Positions 43,915-52,586 of a stretch of 64,000 bases of DNA are shown here, piece after piece. The stretch's first letter is position 1. Each line of letters starts with the position of its first letter. The notes beneath the pieces were generated by a model that worked only from the letters and a program-made list of their open reading frames with translations, had not been told where the DNA came from and did no database searches. The DNA is from Promicromonospora iranensis (GTDB lineage: Bacteria > Actinomycetota > Actinomycetes > Actinomycetales > Cellulomonadaceae). The stretch spans positions 19,386 to 83,385 of the forward strand of contig NZ_JAJQMN010000012.1 of NCBI RefSeq assembly GCF_028994775.1, given 5' to 3'. The position numbers and the translations under genes were made by a program.

Positions 43915-44619
43915 CTAGGAGTCCAGCCCGTCGAGGCCGTCGAACGTGTCGAGGTCCGGCAGGTGCGGCGCCAGCGGAGGCAGCTCGTCGAGCGACGAGA
44001 AGTCCATCCGCTCCAAGAAGTATCCCGTGGTTCCGAACAGAACCGCACCCGAGCTCGGATCCTGGCCGATCTCGGCGATCAGCCCGCGGGTCAGCAGCGT
44101 CCGCACGACGCCGTCCACGTTGACCCCGCGCACCGCGCTGACCTGGCCACGCGTCACCGGCTGACGATAGGCGATCACCGCGAGCGTCTCCAGCGCGGCC
44201 TGGCTCAGCTTGGACGACTGGCCGTCCAGCACGAAGCGCCCGACCGGGTCCGCGTGCGCCGCCGACGAGTAGATGCGCCATCCGTCCACCGTCCGGCGCA
44301 GCTCGAAGCCGCGCGGGCGGGACCCGAGGTGGCCCGCGTACTCGTCGGCCAGCTCGTGCAGGATGTCGTCGGTCTCGTCCTGCGTCAGGTTCAGGGCCGC
44401 GGCGATGCGGTCCGCGCCGATCGGTGCGTCGGCCACCATGAGCACCGCCTCGACCGCCGCGTGCGCGCCGCCCGGGAGCGTGTGCACGTCGACGAAGGCC
44501 AGCTCGTCCTGCGTCGAGCCCTCGGCCGGTGCGTCCGACGGCGATACGTCCGGCAGCACGGCCTCGGGGGCCTGCTCTTCGACGGTCATCTCTTCGACGG
44601 CTATCTCTTCGACGGTCAT
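43915..44619 (-). CDS. scpB: Segregation and condensation protein B
   Basis: ScpB is the winged-helix partner of ScpA in the SMC condensin complex that compacts the chromosome. Two winged-helix domains lie at about residues 50-130 and 135-215 (LSQAALETLAVIAYRQPVTR, GYFLERMDFSSLDELPPLAP). The N-terminus has a VEE repeat (MTVEEIAVEEMTVEE) outside the fold. Its ATG overlaps the scpA stop (ATGA). Confidence 0.94.
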   Translation of the reverse strand: MTVEEIAVEEMTVEEQAPEAVLPDVSPSDAPAEGSTQDELAFVDVHTLPGGAHAAVEAVLMVADAPIGADRIAAALNLTQDETDDILHELADEYAGHLGSRPRGFELRRTVDGWRIYSSAAHADPVGRFVLDGQSSKLSQAALETLAVIAYRQPVTRGQVSAVRGVNVDGVVRTLLTRGLIAEIGQDPSSGAVLFGTTGYFLERMDFSSLDELPPLAPHLPDLDTFDGLDGLDS

Positions 44620-45785
44620 GGTGTTGTCGCCTCCGTTCCGGGTTCCGCGCCCACTGTCTGCTCGGGTACGACCTGCTCCGGTATGTCCTGCTCCAGTACG
44701 ACCTGCTCCGGCTTGTCCTGCTCAGATGCGGCCTGCTCCGGCTCCCCCACCGGCACGGCCGGGTCGCCCTCGTCGAACTCGCTCGGGCCGGCCTGGGGGT
44801 CGAGGTACTTCTCGCCGTCGTCGGGCCCGGCGGTCCAGCGCACCGTCAGCTCGCCCAGGGGGCTGATCTGCTCGAACCCGACGAGGGAGTCGCGGAACAG
44901 CTCCAGCAGCGCCAGGAACCGTGCGACGGTCACGAGGCGTTCGGTACCCGCCGTCAGCGCGCGGAACGTCACCGAGCGCTCGACCCGCAGGCGCTTCACG
45001 ATGACACCGGCCTCCTCGCGCACGCTCACCGCCGAGCCGTGCAGGTGGGCCAGGCCCACGACGGGCGGCGGCTTCGGGGCCAGCACCCGGGCGGCCAGCT
45101 CGGCGAGCCGCTCCCCCGTCGTGTCCCAGACGAGCTCGGGCAGGATCGCGGCCAGATGCGGTTCGAGCGGCGTCAGACGCGGCACGCGGCGGCCGGCCGA
45201 CGCCATCTGGTCCGCGATGACCTTCGAGACCTCCTTGTACGCCCGGTACTGCAGGAGCCGGGCGAACAGCAGGTCGCGGGCCTCGAGCAGCTCGAGGTCC
45301 TCCGCGTCCTCGTCGATGACGCCGGGCAGCAGCCGGGCCGCCTTGAGGTCGAGCAGCGTCGCGGCGATCACGAGGAACTCGCTGGCGACACCGAGGTCCC
45401 AGGAGGCGTGCTCCTCGCCGCGCGCGGCGGCCTCGCGGGAGGCCCGCTCCGCCTCGCGGATGTGCGCGACGAACTCGTCGGTCACGACGGCCAGCGCCAC
45501 CTCGGTGACGTCCATCTTGTGCTTCGCGATCAGCGACAGCAGCAGGTCGAACGGTCCCTCGAAGTTGTGCAGGTGGACCTGGAAGGTCCGGGAGCTGCGG
45601 CGCTCGTCCGCGAGCGCCTCGTCCGGCGTCGGCTGCGGGCCGGGCTCCGCCGCGGCCGGCTCGACGGCCGTGCCCGGCTCCGCCTCGAGGACGTCGGAGT
45701 GCTCCACCTCCGCCTCAGGCTCTACCGTCTGCTGCCCGAGGCCGCGGTTCTGCTCCGTCCGGGTGTTTCGTTCCTCGACCCCCAC
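44616..45785 (-). CDS. scpA: Segregation and condensation protein A
   Basis: ScpA is the kleisin that bridges the SMC heads. The conserved N-terminal part reads FQVHLHNFEGPFDLLLSLIA followed by DVTEVALAVVTDEFV; the C-terminal winged helix ends near ISPLGELTVRW. Long acidic extensions flank it. The C-terminal EQVVLEQDIPEQVVPEQ repeat is encoded by 15-bp tandem units (about 44659-44730). The start is uncertain: GTG 45785 lies about 11 nt after GGAGG, while GTG 45797 is in frame further up. ParA ends 20 bp upstream. Confidence 0.92.
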   Translation of the reverse strand: MGVEERNTRTEQNRGLGQQTVEPEAEVEHSDVLEAEPGTAVEPAAAEPGPQPTPDEALADERRSSRTFQVHLHNFEGPFDLLLSLIAKHKMDVTEVALAVVTDEFVAHIREAERASREAAARGEEHASWDLGVASEFLVIAATLLDLKAARLLPGVIDEDAEDLELLEARDLLFARLLQYRAYKEVSKVIADQMASAGRRVPRLTPLEPHLAAILPELVWDTTGERLAELAARVLAPKPPPVVGLAHLHGSAVSVREEAGVIVKRLRVERSVTFRALTAGTERLVTVARFLALLELFRDSLVGFEQISPLGELTVRWTAGPDDGEKYLDPQAGPSEFDEGDPAVPVGEPEQAASEQDKPEQVVLEQDIPEQVVPEQTVGAEPGTEATTP

Positions 45786-45804
45786 ACTGCGCGCCACCTC
45801 CGCC

Positions 45805-46701
45805 TCAGGCAGCGTCGCCGCGGGCGACGAGCTCCCGGGCGAGCTGACGGTACGCGGCGGCACCCGGGTGGCCCGGGGCGTAGGCGGTGATGGGCTCGGC
45901 GGCGACCGTGGCGTCGGGGAACTTCACCGTGCGCCCGATGATCGAGTGCAGCAGCGTGTCGCCGAAGGCCTCGTGCACCCGGGCCACGACCTCCCGGGAG
46001 TGGAGGGTGCGCGAGTCGTACATGGTGGGGAGGATACCGTCGATCTCCAGGGCCGGGTTGAGCCGGTCCCGCACCTTCTCGATGGTCTCCACCAGCAGGG
46101 CGACGCCGCGCAGCGCGAAGAACTCGCACTCGAGCGGGATGAGCACGCCGTGGGCGGCGGTCAGCGCGTTCACCGTGAGCAGGCCGAGGCTCGGCTGGCA
46201 GTCGATGAGGATCACGTCGTAGTCGTCCATCACCGGACGCAGGGCGCGGGCCAGCACCGACTCGCGCGCCACCTCGCCCACGAGCTGCACCTCCGCCGCC
46301 GAGAGGTCGATGTTCGCGGGCAGCACGTCGAGGTTCTCGATCCCGGACGAGATGAGGACGTCGCGGATGTCCACGTTCCGCTCCATGAGCAGGTTGTAGA
46401 TCGTGAGGTCGAGCTCGTGCGGGTTGACCCCGATCCCGACGGACGCGGCACCCTGCGGGTCGAAGTCCACCAGGAGCACCTTGCGGCCGTACTCCGCCAG
46501 GCAGGCACCCAGGTTGATGGTGGTCGTCGTCTTGCCGACGCCGCCCTTCTGGTTGCACATGGCGATGATGCGCGCGGGTCCGTGGCTCGTCAGCGGCGCC
46601 GGTTCGGGCAGCTCCGGCATGACGCGCCCGACGACGTCGCGCACGATCTCCGAGTCCGTGGGTGCGCCGACGACCGCCTTACCGAGAAGCATGTCGGTCA
46701 T
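45805..46701 (-). CDS. parA: ParA/Soj-family ATPase of the scp cluster
   Basis: This deviant Walker ATPase acts in chromosome or cargo partitioning. The 298 residues show the P-loop NQKGGVGKTTTTINLG, LLVDFDPQGAASVGIG and LIDCQPSLGLLTVNAL. I start at the ATG 46701, about 9 nt after GGAGGGAG; the frame is open to 46800. No parB follows, so this is the scpAB-linked paralogue and not the origin-proximal parA. Its usual upstream neighbour xerD is displaced by a three-gene insertion. Confidence 0.9.
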   Translation of the reverse strand: MTDMLLGKAVVGAPTDSEIVRDVVGRVMPELPEPAPLTSHGPARIIAMCNQKGGVGKTTTTINLGACLAEYGRKVLLVDFDPQGAASVGIGVNPHELDLTIYNLLMERNVDIRDVLISSGIENLDVLPANIDLSAAEVQLVGEVARESVLARALRPVMDDYDVILIDCQPSLGLLTVNALTAAHGVLIPLECEFFALRGVALLVETIEKVRDRLNPALEIDGILPTMYDSRTLHSREVVARVHEAFGDTLLHSIIGRTVKFPDATVAAEPITAYAPGHPGAAAYRQLARELVARGDAA

Positions 46702-46818
46702 CGTGTCCGCTCCCTCCTGGCTGGGTGCCTCGCTCACGCCCGCCACGCTATACCAGAGTGTGGGCACCACCCCCGTGATAGCCCCGGCGTGGCGGATCAC
46801 GCTCCGTCGGGGCGGCGG

Positions 46819-47646
46819 TCAGAGGCTCTTCAAGGCAGCGGCGCTGGGGCTGCCGGCTTCCGCCGTGTACATCACCAGTGAGAACTCGGAGCCGGGCAGG
46901 TCCAGGGTGTTCCGGTCGATCTCCAGCTCGCCCGCTGTCGGGTGATGCAGGTTCTTGCGCACGCTGGGCAGAGGGCGCACGGCGTGGTCACGCCAGCCGC
47001 TCGCGAAATCCGGGTCATGGGTCGCGAACTCGTTGACGAGCTCTGCGAGCACGTTGTCGGTGGGGTGCCGAACACCGGCCGCCCGCAGCTGAGCGGCCGC
47101 CTGTCGGGAGAAGTCGGACTCGGCACCAGGTGCTCCCACGCAGAGGGTGCCGCGGAGCCTCGCCGAGATGCGCGTGACGTTGCGCTCGTCCCGGGTGAGG
47201 CGGGAGAAGTCCGTGATCAGCGCTGCCGCTGCTGCGTTCCAGGCCACGACGTCCTGCCGCTCGTTGACGATGTAGGCCGGGATGCCGTCCAGTCGACCGA
47301 GCAGCTGTTCCGCGCCCTCGGGTACCTGCTCCGGCCCGTCGGCGTCCGTTGCCGGCAGCACCTGGCCGGCCAGGCGCGCCAGGTGGTCGCGTTCGGCCCC
47401 GGTGAGCTGGAGCGCCGTCGCCAGTGCGGACAGCACCTGCGGTGAAGGCCGGGGTGCCCGTGCCCGTTCCAGCCGTTCGTAGTAGCTCACCGACACCTGT
47501 GCCAGGGCGGCTACCTCTTCGCGGCGCAGGCCGGGAGTACGACGAGCACGCCTGCTGGCCGGGAATGTCGCTCCGCCCGGCGTATCGGCTGGTCGCAGGC
47601 CCTCGCGGCGGCGGCGGAGAAAGTCCGCGAGCTCGTGGCTGCTCAC
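46819..47646 (-). CDS. XRE-family regulator with MmyB-like ligand domain
   Basis: The 275-residue protein has an N-terminal Cro/CI helix-turn-helix (LRREEVAALAQVSVSYYERL) and a C-terminal MmyB-like PAS domain (YIVNERQDVVAWNAAAAALI, DFASGWRDHAVR, GELEIDRNTLDLPG). The latter binds fatty-acid-like ligands in relatives. It is divergent from the SnoaL-like/NmrA-like gene pair, and such regulators commonly control a neighbouring short-chain dehydrogenase or NmrA gene. Confidence 0.88.
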   Translation of the reverse strand: MSSHELADFLRRRREGLRPADTPGGATFPASRRARRTPGLRREEVAALAQVSVSYYERLERARAPRPSPQVLSALATALQLTGAERDHLARLAGQVLPATDADGPEQVPEGAEQLLGRLDGIPAYIVNERQDVVAWNAAAAALITDFSRLTRDERNVTRISARLRGTLCVGAPGAESDFSRQAAAQLRAAGVRHPTDNVLAELVNEFATHDPDFASGWRDHAVRPLPSVRKNLHHPTAGELEIDRNTLDLPGSEFSLVMYTAEAGSPSAAALKSL

Positions 47647-47773
47647 CCCTCCATGGTGTCACGGGCCGAGCCACCGAGCCTCGTACTGCTGGTCCGGGGC
47701 TCAGCTGTCCGTTCCGCACGGACAGGTCCGCTGCGCATCGTGGTCCGGGCGGTGAGCCGACCACCCGCTGCCT

Positions 47774-47829
47774 GACCACGCCGTAATGACCACGCCGTAA
47801 TGACCACGCCGCAGCGACCACGCTGCAGA
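47774..47829. repeat. Four-unit 14-bp tandem array in the XRE/SnoaL intergenic region
   Basis: TGACCACGCCGTAA occurs twice, then TGACCACGCCGCAG and CGACCACGCTGCAG. It lies in the divergent promoter region, just upstream of the SnoaL-like gene's ribosome site. Confidence 0.88.
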
Positions 47830-47844
47830 CCACCAGGAGACCTG

Positions 47845-48285
47845 ATGACCAGCACGCCGGAGGGAACGTTCCGCCGCATGACCGACCTGATCCGGGCCGG
47901 CGACATGGAGGCGGTGGCCGAGCTCTGGGCGCCGGACGGGATCGCGGAGTTCCCGTTCGCCGCCGGCAGCTCACCTCGCCGCCTTCAGGGACGCGCCGAA
48001 GTGCGCGCCTACCTCGCCCACTATCCCGAGCTGATGGAGATGACCGAGGTGGCTGCCCTGACCGTGCGGCCGACGGATGACCCGGACACCGTGGTGGTGG
48101 AGTGGACGGCGACCGGCCGCACAGTGGCCACCTCCCAGCCCTACCGTCTGGACTACATCGTCGTTCTCACGGTCCGCGACGGGCTGATCACCCTCTTCCG
48201 CGACTACTGGAGCCCGCTGTCGGCCGCCTCGGCCGCCGGGAATCTCGGCGACCTGATCGGCTCGCTCGAGAGCAGGAGCGCCTGA
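47845..48285 (+). CDS. SnoaL-like / NTF2-fold protein
   Basis: The 146-residue protein (ATG 47845 behind CAGGAGACC) has a cone-shaped NTF2 fold pattern: FRRMTDLIRAGDMEAVAELW, DGIAEFPFAAGS and a final RDGLITLFRDYWSPL strand. Members act as small isomerases, hydrolases or binding proteins. Its stop overlaps the start of the NmrA-like gene (TGATG), so the two are likely partners. Confidence 0.82.
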   Translation: MTSTPEGTFRRMTDLIRAGDMEAVAELWAPDGIAEFPFAAGSSPRRLQGRAEVRAYLAHYPELMEMTEVAALTVRPTDDPDTVVVEWTATGRTVATSQPYRLDYIVVLTVRDGLITLFRDYWSPLSAASAAGNLGDLIGSLESRSA

Positions 48286-49127
48286 TGGCCCGCGTGCTCG
48301 TCACCGGAGGGACCGGCACGACCGGCAAGGCACTGGTGCGCATGCTCCGCGACGCCGGTGTGCCGGTTCGGGTCGCCAGCCGGAACCCGGCCGCAGGCGA
48401 CCCCGACCCGATCCGCTTCGACTGGAACGACCCGAGCACACACGGCCCCGCGCTCGACGGGGCGGACAGGGTCTTCCTGCTTCCGCCGGTGGAGAGCGTG
48501 GACCCGTTGCCGCAGGTCGGTCCGTTCCTGCGCCGGGCGGAACGGGCCGGTGTCCGGCGCCTCGTACTGCTCGGCTCCGCCATCGTGCTGCCGAACGCAC
48601 CCAGTGCCGTGGAGCTGGCCGCTCAGGTTCGGGCTCGGCCCGGAGGGGTCGTGCTCCGCGCGTCCGGCTTCATGCAGAACTTCTTGCGCCCGCACCCTCT
48701 GGCCGAGCACATCCGCCGGTTCGGCGAGATCCGGACGGCCGCGGGCGACGGCCGGCTGGGGTGGGTCGACGCGCGGGACATCGCGGCCAGTGCCGCCGCC
48801 CTCCTGGCCGAGGTCTCGACGGACACCCGGAGCGACTACCTGATCACCGGGCCGCACGCGATGAGCTATCCGCAGGCAGCACGGATCATCACGGCGCAGA
48901 CCGGCAGGCCCGTCCGGGTGGAACCGTTGACGCAGGAGGAACAGGCTGCCGCCTACCGCGCCGCTGGGCTGCCCCCGGAGTTCGCCGCCGCGCTGGCCGC
49001 CGTCGAGCATGGGATCAAGGAGGGCCGCGAGGACCAGGTGAGCACCGCCGTGCTCGAGCTGACGGGTCGCCCGCCACGTGCTTTCGCCGAGTTCGTCGCG
49101 GACCACGCGGGCGAGTGGGCGCGGTAG
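48285..49127 (+). CDS. NmrA-like NAD(P)-binding reductase
   Basis: The 280-residue protein has a Rossmann start (MARVLVTGGTGTTGKALVRM), RVASRNPA after the second strand and a C-terminal helix-rich cap, the pattern of NmrA/QorB-like atypical short-chain dehydrogenases. I see no YxxxK catalytic pair, so it may act as a redox sensor or reductase. It is translationally coupled to the SnoaL-like gene and convergent with xerD. Confidence 0.85.
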   Translation: MARVLVTGGTGTTGKALVRMLRDAGVPVRVASRNPAAGDPDPIRFDWNDPSTHGPALDGADRVFLLPPVESVDPLPQVGPFLRRAERAGVRRLVLLGSAIVLPNAPSAVELAAQVRARPGGVVLRASGFMQNFLRPHPLAEHIRRFGEIRTAAGDGRLGWVDARDIAASAAALLAEVSTDTRSDYLITGPHAMSYPQAARIITAQTGRPVRVEPLTQEEQAAAYRAAGLPPEFAAALAAVEHGIKEGREDQVSTAVLELTGRPPRAFAEFVADHAGEWAR

Positions 49128-49133
49128 CCGCTG

Positions 49134-50141
49134 CTAGCGCGCTCGGGGGTGCGCGGCCGCGTAGACCTCGCGCAGGGCGTCCGGGGTGACCATCGTGTAG
49201 ATCTGCGTGGTGGTGACCGACGCGTGGCCCAGCAGCTCCTGGACGACCCGCACGTCCGCGCCGCCCGACAGCAGGTGGGTGGCGAACGAGTGCCGCAGCG
49301 TGTGCGGCGAGACGTGCTCGTTGAGGCCGGCCCGCGCCGCCGCGGCCTGCAGCGCGGCCCAGGCCGTCTGCCGGGACATCCGCGCGCCGCGGGTGTTGAG
49401 GAACAGGGCGGGCGTACCGCGGCCCGCGGCGGCCAGCGCGGGACGCGCCCGGACCAGGTAGGCCTCCAGCGCGTCGCGCGCGAAGGAGCCGACGGGCACC
49501 GCCCGCTCCTTCGACCCCTTGCCCAGCAGCCGGACGGCGGTCCGGTCGCTCACCCCGTCGACGTCCAGGCCCACGATCTCCGAGATCCGCGCGCCCGTGG
49601 CGTACAGCAGCTCGAGCAGCGCCCGGTCGCGCAGGGGCAGCGGACCGTCGCCGGCGCCAGCGGCGTCGAGGAGGGCGGCGACGTCGTCCACGGACAGCGC
49701 GTGCGGGAGGCGCCGCAGCTGGGTGGGCGCGCGCACCTCCGCGGACGGGTCGTCCACGGCCATGCCCTCGGCCTGGGCGAACCGGTGCCAGCCGCGCACG
49801 GCGGCCAGGGCCCGCGCGGTGGACGACGGCGAGAGCGGGCGACCGCCGTCGTTCCCCTGCCGCACGGCCTCGACGAACCCGGTGACGTCGGCCTCCCTGA
49901 CCTCGCCGAGCCCGGGCCGGCCGACGGCCGCGAGGAACCCCGCGTAACGCACCAGGTCGCGACGGTAAGCCGCGACGGTGTTGGCCGAGAGCCCGCGCTC
50001 CACGCTCAGGTGCGCGAGGTAGTCCCGCAGGGCACGGTCGAGCCGCGCGTCGACGGCGGCGCCGGCCGCAGGCTCACGAGACGTGAGCTCACGAGACGCA
50101 GGCTCACGGAGGGGCTGCGGGTGGGCCGGGGCGGTGGACAC
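49134..50141 (-). CDS. xerD: Site-specific tyrosine recombinase XerD
   Basis: XerD resolves chromosome dimers at dif. The 335 residues have the SAM-like core-binding N-domain and a catalytic domain with Arg in [15 protein letters not shown], Lys in [26 protein letters not shown], the GHASV histidine and the tyrosine in TTQIYTMV. The first ~30 residues include an [10 protein letters not shown] repeat (15-bp units near 50080-50110). The family partner genes parA and scpAB are near, which supports the housekeeping enzyme over a phage integrase. Confidence 0.93.
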   Translation of the reverse strand: MSTAPAHPQPLREPASRELTSREPAAGAAVDARLDRALRDYLAHLSVERGLSANTVAAYRRDLVRYAGFLAAVGRPGLGEVREADVTGFVEAVRQGNDGGRPLSPSSTARALAAVRGWHRFAQAEGMAVDDPSAEVRAPTQLRRLPHALSVDDVAALLDAAGAGDGPLPLRDRALLELLYATGARISEIVGLDVDGVSDRTAVRLLGKGSKERAVPVGSFARDALEAYLVRARPALAAAGRGTPALFLNTRGARMSRQTAWAALQAAAARAGLNEHVSPHTLRHSFATHLLSGGADVRVVQELLGHASVTTTQIYTMVTPDALREVYAAAHPRAR

Positions 50142-50221
50142 CGGCCCATCATGCCGAGCGTGGCCCGCCGTTCGGGCAGGCCACGCCGGGAGACCGCGAT
50201 GCGACGTCGGCGGGAGGCCCG

Positions 50222-51199
50222 TCAGGCGGGGTTGATCCCGAACAGCTCGGCGCGCGAGCGGATCACCTGCGCGCGGGCGAGACGCGGCTTGTCGCTGCCG
50301 TCACGGATGACGGAGCCGGCCGCCTCGAACTCGGCGAAGAAGTCGACTGCCCAGGCCACGTCGGACGACGTCGGCGCGAAGGACTCGTTGATGACCGCCG
50401 GCTGCTCGAAGTCCAGGCAGAGCTTGCCGGTCATGCCGAGGATGACGGCGTCGGCGGACTGCTCGCGGAGCAGCGCGTGCGACGAGCCCACTGTGGGCCC
50501 GTCGACCGGGCCGGGCAGCCCGCCGATGCGGCTGGCGACCACGAGCCGCGTACGCGGGTAGGCCATCGCCATGGGCTCGTTGGCGGTGCCGGTGTCGCGG
50601 CGGTAGTCGCCGGAGCCGAACGCGAGGCGGAAGGCGCCGCGGGCCCGGGCGATGTTCACGGCCTCCTCGATGCCGAGCGCAGACTCGACGAGCGGGATGA
50701 CCGGCACGTCGCCGCCCAGCCGCTGTGCGGTGTCGATGACGTCGTCGGCGCTCTCCGTCTTGGCGAGCATCACGCCGTTGAGCCCCTTGAGACCCCGCAG
50801 GTGCGCGACGTCGTCGGCCCACGACGACGCCTGGCGGTCGTTGATCCGGACCCAGGCGCTGCCACCGTTCTTGATCCACCGGATGACGTTCTCGCGCGCC
50901 TCGTCCTTCAACGAGTCGTCGATCGCGTCCTCGCAGTCGAGAATCACCTGGTCCGCCCGGGAGAGCTGCGCCTTGTCGAAGAGCTCGGTCCGCATCGCGG
51001 ACAGCAGGAGCCAGGCACGCGCGTAGTCGGGAGCGACGCGTGAATTCTCACGGGCGGCTCGGCGCGGGGCCAGGTCCGCCTCGGGAACGCCGGTGGTCGA
51101 CGTCGGCAGGCCCGCGGAGTAGCTCCCGGACTGCTGGGTGGACGCCTGGGCGGGCTGCTGGGCGGAGTCGGTGGTTCGGTCGGCTGGGGTCTCGGTCAC
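50222..51199 (-). CDS. HpcH/HpaI aldolase or citrate lyase beta-like (CitE family)
   Basis: The 325-residue protein has a CitE-like TIM barrel (about 60-325): [18 protein letters not shown] and [13 protein letters not shown] carry the metal and substrate acids, and [20 protein letters not shown] the catalytic-loop glutamate. The first ~50 residues are Gln/Ser/Thr-rich and disordered. In actinomycetes such proteins cleave or hydrolyse malyl-CoA or related thioesters; I cannot decide the substrate. It starts at a GTG and is followed downstream by xerD. Confidence 0.87.
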   Translation of the reverse strand: MTETPADRTTDSAQQPAQASTQQSGSYSAGLPTSTTGVPEADLAPRRAARENSRVAPDYARAWLLLSAMRTELFDKAQLSRADQVILDCEDAIDDSLKDEARENVIRWIKNGGSAWVRINDRQASSWADDVAHLRGLKGLNGVMLAKTESADDVIDTAQRLGGDVPVIPLVESALGIEEAVNIARARGAFRLAFGSGDYRRDTGTANEPMAMAYPRTRLVVASRIGGLPGPVDGPTVGSSHALLREQSADAVILGMTGKLCLDFEQPAVINESFAPTSSDVAWAVDFFAEFEAAGSVIRDGSDKPRLARAQVIRSRAELFGINPA

Positions 51200-51259
51200 G
51201 CGCTCAGCCTATGGCGGCGCGTCCGCACTGGCCGAATCATGACCGCGCCGATACCAGCG

Positions 51260-52255
51260 TCAGAACGGAAGGAAGACGTCCACCGCTACGGCCACGAAGA
51301 GCAGCGACAGGTACGTGATCGACCCGTGGAACACCTTCATGGCGCCCAGCTTGCCGCTCGCCTTGCCCTGCGCCCGGCGCAGCATGGCGATCGTCGACCA
51401 GAGGAACCATCCGCCGAGCACCGCGGCCACCACCGTGTAGACCCACGACATACCCGCGAGCGGCGTCAGCAGGAGCGAGCAGGCGATCATCGCGAGCGTG
51501 TAGCCCACCATCTCGGCGGCCACGCGCTTGTCGTCGCTGACGACCGGCAGCATCGGGACGTTCGCGTTGGCGTAGTCCTTCTTGAACTTGATCGAGAGCG
51601 GCCAGTAGTGCGGCGGCGTCCAGAAGAAGATGATGCCGAACAGCGCCAGCGCCGCCCAGCTCAGCCCGCCCGTCACCGAGGCCCAGCCGATGAACACGGG
51701 CATGCAGCCCGCGATGCCGCCCCAGACGATGTTCTGCGGGGTGCGGCGCTTGAGGATCATCGTGTAGCCGACGACGTAGATGGCGATCGCGGCCAGCGTG
51801 AGCCACATGGCGGCCCAGTTGATCATCAGGGCGAACCAGGTCAGCGACAGCAGGCCGAGGATGGAGGCGAACACCAGGCCGGCGCGCGGCGTGATCTCCC
51901 CCGTCGCCATCGGACGCTTCTTGGTCCGGTTCATGACCTGGTCGATATCGCGGTCCCACCACATGTTGAACGCGTTGGCGCTCCCCGCGGCACCGGCTCC
52001 GCCGATGAGCGTCGTGAGGATCAGCCAGAAGCTCGGCAGGCCGTCGGCCGCCAGGATCATGGTGGGCACGGTGGTCACGAGCAGCAGCTCGATGACGCGC
52101 GGCTTGGTCAGCGCGACGTACGCACCCGCCCGGCGCAGGAACCATCCCCCGGGGCGGTGCCCGACGCCGGCGCCGTGCTCCTCGGTGCCGGACGTCCCGG
52201 TGCTGGACGTCTGGGGACGCGCGGTCTGGCCGGTGGTCGTGTGGCTCGTTCTCAC
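51260..52255 (-). CDS. ctaB: Protohaem IX farnesyltransferase (haem O synthase)
   Basis: CtaB adds a farnesyl group to haem B for the aa3 oxidase. The 331 residues show nine or so membrane helices, the first Asp-rich site [20 protein letters not shown] and the later [15 protein letters not shown] segment. The N-terminal 40 residues are a Thr/Gly-rich cytoplasmic tail. It is divergent from tkt, an order that is conserved in actinomycetes. Confidence 0.94.
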   Translation of the reverse strand: MRTSHTTTGQTARPQTSSTGTSGTEEHGAGVGHRPGGWFLRRAGAYVALTKPRVIELLLVTTVPTMILAADGLPSFWLILTTLIGGAGAAGSANAFNMWWDRDIDQVMNRTKKRPMATGEITPRAGLVFASILGLLSLTWFALMINWAAMWLTLAAIAIYVVGYTMILKRRTPQNIVWGGIAGCMPVFIGWASVTGGLSWAALALFGIIFFWTPPHYWPLSIKFKKDYANANVPMLPVVSDDKRVAAEMVGYTLAMIACSLLLTPLAGMSWVYTVVAAVLGGWFLWSTIAMLRRAQGKASGKLGAMKVFHGSITYLSLLFVAVAVDVFLPF

Positions 52256-52586
52256 GCGCGTCGCAGTTCCGTTCGGGAGAGTCCTGGGGGTCTGTAACGC
52301 ACCTGGTGGGCGCTGTTGCCGGCCGGGTGCGTGCCCATCGTACGTCGGGCCACGACGTGGCCGCGCACCGCATTCCCACGGAGCCGTGTGAGATTTGTCC
52401 TGGCCGCGGGGCTGTCAACTCTGTGGACAGGCCTGCGCGGGGGCTGGGGTGCGCGTATAGGGTTGATTTCGTTATCGAACGAAGGGCGGCCGGCATTCCG
52501 CCGCCGCCGCACGCACGCTGCACGGCTCTCCGGCCCGTCCGCTCTCCGGGCAGGGCGAGGGTCGACGGCGGAGAGAAAGAGGACTC
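52256..52586. promoter_or_regulatory. Divergent ctaB / tkt promoter region
   Basis: No gene is visible. The plus strand has a TATAGGGT -10-like box at 52455-52462 and, just after it, the inverted repeat TTCGTT-ATCG-AACGAA (52468-52483), a possible operator for the pentose phosphate operon. A GAGAAAGAGG ribosome site precedes the tkt GTG. Confidence 0.5.

Noticed and set aside
43636..46881. A 1081-codon plus-strand frame across rluB, scpB, scpA and parA
   Set aside because: All four minus-strand genes are strongly supported, so this is an antisense shadow.
49134..50141. Phage or island integrase
   Set aside because: The tyrosine recombinase has XerD motifs and housekeeping neighbours, and no attachment site or phage genes were seen.
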